From NCBI GenBank assembly GCA_020205615.1, contig CM035160.1:121103516-121167515 (forward strand): DNA of 64,000 bases, read 5' to 3'. The translations under genes were made by a program, and so were the position numbers. The notes beneath the pieces were generated by a model that was not told the DNA's origin, did not search any database, and saw only the letters and a list, made by a program, of their open reading frames with translations. The stretch comes from Panax quinquefolius (taxonomy: Eukaryota > Streptophyta > Magnoliopsida > Apiales > Araliaceae). Positions 59,957 through 64,000 of the stretch are shown piece after piece (the stretch's first letter is position 1; each line of letters opens with the position of its first letter).

Positions 59957-62421
59957 TGTGACGCCCCCAAAATAGGTCCAATCCATCAAACACATTCTGA
60001 GTCGTCAAATACATGGTACAAAAACAAATACAACTTCAGTAATACAATTGTCGTGCAAAATACGACAACACATATACTGTGAGTTTAAATACAACTATTG
60101 TCTAATAGACAGTATAAAAACTTAAAAGGGGTCCTCATTACAATTATTGATACGCTATTTTACAGAATAGTGAGGGCTACTAATGCAACCATCTGGACCG
60201 TCAATCCATTTCCCGACTAGTCCCAGCTATATTCTCATTTCCTGAAGAGAATAGTGAAAGAAAGGGTGAGCTCAACTAGCCCAGTAAAGAATATTATGAC
60301 TAAGATAATATACATCAAATTATCATTAGTCTTCAACATGGAAAAAATCTGATAGAATATAATAGACAACAAGTTTTAGATCAACAACTGGAGCGGAAAC
60401 AACAATCCATTAGAAGAGTCAAGTAGAGAAAGAATTCTACTATCTTCTATGAATTTAAAAGTCCATCATCAATATTTTATCCCTGTAACATCAATCAATA
60501 CACATCTTTAATCAAATATTCATCTTTGCAATCATGGGCCAACAATATTCATTTGTATCACCGGTTTGGTCATGTTCATCTCAACACTGCTCATCTTTGC
60601 ACTACAGTGCCAAAGATATTCATTAGGTAATCATTCATCTTTTCATGAGCCAAAGATATTCATTTGTATCATCATTTAGGACTGAGGATGATGAAAAATA
60701 TTTTAAAGAAAACGAATCCAGTGAGATAACAGATCAAATATTAAGGATTCATATTACAATTTATCCAAGTTCAATAATATTCTGATATAACCAATTTTGA
60801 AGCAGAATTCAAAAATAATGATCAAAACATGGATACAATCAAAGATAGTAACCATAATAGACAACTTGGACAAAAAGAAGAAAATTTTATTTTTCGGTGA
60901 ATAGTGCCGTATTCGTGAATAGTGCCGTATATGTGAATAGTGCCGTATATGTGAATAGTAACCCCGACACAAAAAGTTCTAAATTTGATAAAAAGTTCAT
61001 ACCAATATTTCGGCATAATGATATTGAAGATAATATCCCTTACCTCAAAATATCAGTACTTTTGATCGAAATATCGGTATAAGGCTGAAGGAAACATGCA
61101 CTGATTAACAGAAACTCACAAAGTATCTAAATAATCATAAAATACACTCAATAATCTAGAGAGAGAAAGAGAGAAAACTTGTTTCTGGTGTGATTTTCAA
61201 TTCTAACTTAGCCCTCTATTTATAGGAAAATGTTAGCACGCCGAAGCAGACTTAACCTGCAACCTGATGGCTTTACCTGCTACTATTCCCACCCACCACA
61301 TTTGAATAAAAATCTCAACACATTTCTTCACCAACCAAGAGTGGGGTCCACCAATTCTAGAATTTTCCACCAAAATGATTTATAACCTGATTTCTGAATC
61401 AGCCACCTCTTAAAATTCATAACAAATCATACGCTCATTTTTAACGGTTCAAAATTTGTGGACATATACTCAACTTATATATGTATAACATATCCAAAAA
61501 TTACAACGATCCAACGGTCGGATTAAAAATTATATTTCCCGCAATATATCTCAAAAAACACTGGTTTGATTTTTAATACCTCCAATCCGACAAAATACTA
61601 ATAAAACACCTCAACATTAATTCCTTCATTTATAACCACATAAATAAATCCATCATTTATATCCACATAAAATAAATATTTCCTTATCATATGAATCAAT
61701 GATTAATTATTCACAAATAATATTCTGTAATCACATTTTATGACAACCAGTCGTTCCCCAGAAAAGAGGGGCTTTCAATAAGGTTTCTCCTTCATTGGCG
61801 CGCGCAATTAGGTGACCAAACCTCTCCTTGACAGAACTTTCTAGACATTGCCAATAATGTTATCTAATAATATTATTCCAAATAATCTGAATTACTGATC
61901 TGATAAAGGAGATACTGTGCAGTGACGATAATTGAAACAACAATAATATAAAATATCAATGCAACAATTATTGAATCAATAAAATAAAATATTGAACAGT
62001 AACTACTGTGACAATTATTGAGTAGTGCCTTCTTACGTAAGGATCAATAATTCAACAATCATTTATCAATATCAGTATGTTATTGTGGCAACAACGCCAG
62101 ACATTACTTTACTTTAACCACCGGGTATTCCAACAAGTGTTATTCAGAACGACTACTGTAGTTATTCAATTTTGTCATTTTCTTCATTCGACTGTTATCC
62201 ATTATGGGGCCCACAATTGGCTACTGGTAGTCGCATACGAATATTCCCGACGTAAAGAATATTCCACAAACAAAATGAATATTTTATAACCACTTTCTTA
62301 TTTTGCAAAATTTTCACATTTCACCCATAACCAAAGTTATTATATCAAATTAATACCTTATTATTCACAACAATAAATAAAAGAAATTTGATTTTATTCA
62401 TTAAAAAGTTGGGGTCTTACA
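59957..62421 (-). mobile_element. Solo LTR of gypsy family 1 (2465 bp) with CGATT target duplication
   Basis: On the plus strand it reads TGTGACGCCCCC...GGGGTCTTACA, that is, a family-1 LTR in minus orientation. Direct repeats CGATT flank it (59952-59956 and 62422-62426), inside the 3' LTR of C. It is diverged from the other copies. It carries its own 18-bp minisatellite (60897-60960) and a TATA box on the minus strand at 61225-61216. No internal region is present. Confidence 0.93.
60897..60960 (-). repeat. 18-bp tandem repeat, 3.5 copies, inside the solo LTR
   Basis: Units GTGAATAGTGCCGTATWY start at 60897, 60915 and 60933, with a partial unit at 60951-60960. The first unit differs at two bases. 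They lie about 260 bp downstream of the minus-strand TATA box, in the transcribed part, where other family members carry ~60-bp repeats. Confidence 0.88.
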
Positions 62422-64000
62422 CGATTAGTGGGGAATATTCGTTTTAACAAGGAATATTCGTATACAACAAGACAATCATCGGTGGACCTTAACGGAATTA
62501 TTATTGCCGGATTCGAGAAAAACGAAAAAATACTTTATGAAAATAACGGTGGAAGTTTTATCGTTAATCGTTGTTGAATACTTTAATTGTTAAAAATACA
62601 ATAATACGCGTGGTTGCATAGTAGCACACAAAGATTAATTATTGATGCTTACGTGATAAGTCACTCAATTTTGTTGGTATTATTAATGTAATAATACGAA
62701 AATCTTTTTTATATAAAATGTAATACTTTTATAAAGCTATTCTATAAATAGAATATATTATATTCTATTATGCATAGTGTTGCATAAAGGTTGTCTGCAT
62801 AGTGTTTTGCATAGTAAAATCTTTTTATATAAAAAATGTAATATTTTTATAAAGTTATCTCATTTTATTAGATAATAATTAGAATATATTATATTTTATT
62901 ATGCATAGTGTTTGCATAGATAATCTGCGATAGTGTTTGCATAGTAAAATCTTTTATAAAGTTATTCATTTTATTAGATTATAAATAGAATATATTATAT
63001 TTTATTTAAAAGATTTTGCTTTAAATATGGACCGTCGGATTAAAGTAAATCAATCTGGACCGTTCATGAGTTAGTTACTATGAACTCCATTTTTCTATAA
63101 ATAGAAGTTGATTCCTTCATTATTTTCTTACGAATTCACTGAAACTCTAGAGAGATAAACTATAGAGAGAAAGAAGAAAATATTCTGTTACTTCACTAAT
63201 TATATATCCAGTACTCTTCTTCTTAAGGTAGGGATTTTGTTGTACTCGTAAGGGGTGTTATTCTTTTGTATTCACGAAGAGAACTTATGCTATTCCATTC
63301 TTTATTATTTTTTTGGAATAACCTGTATACGCGGGCTACCCTATACTTGGTGACATTCTTCTATTATTCCATCTTTACTATTCTGTTGGAATATCCTGTC
63401 TGTGCATTTACGCCAGACCTTATTCCGTCTTTATTATTATGTTGGAATATCCTGTTTGTGCGTTTTACGCTAGACACAGTTAAAATCTTTATTATTATTA
63501 CATTGGAATATCCATCGTTTACGTTTTCTACGCGGACCGATTCATTCCGGCCCTTATTAGTATTCATTGGAATAACTTTGTTTATGCAAAGTACCGCATG
63601 CATGGTGATTTCTGTTGTTATTCCATTCTTTATTATTATGTTGGAACATCCTGTCGGTGTAATTTACCGACCGGTTCCGATTATTTAGTATTACGTTGGA
63701 ATAACTCGCTTCATGCGCTAAGTACCGCATGCATGGTGATTTCTTTTGTTATTCCATTCTTTATTATACCCATTTGGTTAATGTTTTGACTTCTATACTC
63801 CATGAAATTAGTGGAATATCCTTGATATTTGCGCTTCATCCAGTATCTTTTCATGGAAATATTCTTCTGAGCATTCTTGAATTTTACTCTACAAAGCAGT
63901 ATCATGTTGACAATTTGGACATTATTAGTTCCTGGATAAATTAATTCTTGAACTTGTTTTATTGAATTCTTATATCATTGTAATCATCCTCATGTTTTTT
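62422..64000 (+). repeat. Element C 3' LTR, second part (runs off the window)
   Basis: It continues colinearly with 54665 onward. AT-rich U3 repeats lie at 62695-63015, the TATA box at 63095-63104, and ~60-bp repeats at 63270-63745. The window ends before the CCGTAGTGCAT repeats. Confidence 0.9.

Larger units (their letters stand above)
54524..64000 (+). mobile_element. Ty3/gypsy element C (family 1), internally deleted, runs off the window
   Basis: 5' LTR 54524-57040, PBS 57043, internal 57041-59810, 3' LTR from 59811, broken by a solo LTR (59957-62421) and continuing at 62422 to the end. The internal region is only 2.77 kb because most of RT and the integrase core are missing. The target duplication cannot be checked because the right end is outside. 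Confidence 0.92.

Noticed and set aside
60897..60960. CRISPR-like array
   Set aside because: The units are adjacent without spacers and the DNA is a plant LTR; it is an ordinary minisatellite.

Overview
The window is nuclear DNA of a flowering plant, most likely a eudicot. It is AT-rich, with intron-bearing gene fragments at the left edge and almost everything else made of LTR retrotransposons inserted into one another. I see no intact host gene, no rRNA or tRNA gene, and nothing bacterial. The species cannot be named from the sequence.

Layout. (1) 1-4192: exon-sized pieces of at least three unrelated genes, all on the minus strand (NAC transcription factor, type-C G-protein gamma subunit, lysine-rich protein exon). 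They are followed by a palindrome-rich block ending in ...TAGTG, which looks like the end of a CACTA-type DNA transposon. (2) 4193-7798: the 5' half of a decayed Ty1/copia element, cut inside its reverse transcriptase. (3) 7799-20124: one Ty3/gypsy family (family 1; chromovirus-like, PBS matching initiator tRNA-Met, LTRs of 2.3-2.8 kb). It is present as a minus LTR with a pol tail (A), a nearly complete plus element (B) and a broken minus LTR (E); A and B meet at an inverted junction near 10870. (4) 20125-22467 and 37052-46364: a minus-strand family (R) with about 2.9 kb LTRs, arranged leader-LTR-leader-LTR. Its LTRs carry a CTACGAT-motif cluster upstream of the TATA box and an array of short covarying hairpins downstream of it. 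(5) 22468-37051: gypsy element D, with a perfect GAGGT target-site duplication in R; the empty site survives in the second R copy. D itself holds a degenerate minus-strand copia element (29264-36425). (6) 46365-53936: the 3' half of another copia element, interrupted by a 3026-bp solo LTR (family S) with perfect TATAA duplications. (7) 53943-54159: a short fragment resembling the 30K movement-protein domain of plant pararetroviruses. (8) 54160 to the window end: an S fragment, then gypsy element C (two large pol deletions). C's 3' LTR holds a minus solo LTR with perfect CGATT duplications and continues past the window.

How the parts relate. The elements give a relative insertion order: R duplicated first, then D entered one copy; S entered copia 2; C entered an S copy and its 3' LTR was then hit by a solo-LTR-forming element. 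None of the elements can be autonomous as it stands, because every coding region carries stops, frameshifts, deletions or lost catalytic residues. The most unusual signals are in family R (motif-dense U3 and a regular hairpin array in R-U5) and in the gene-fragment cluster at the left.
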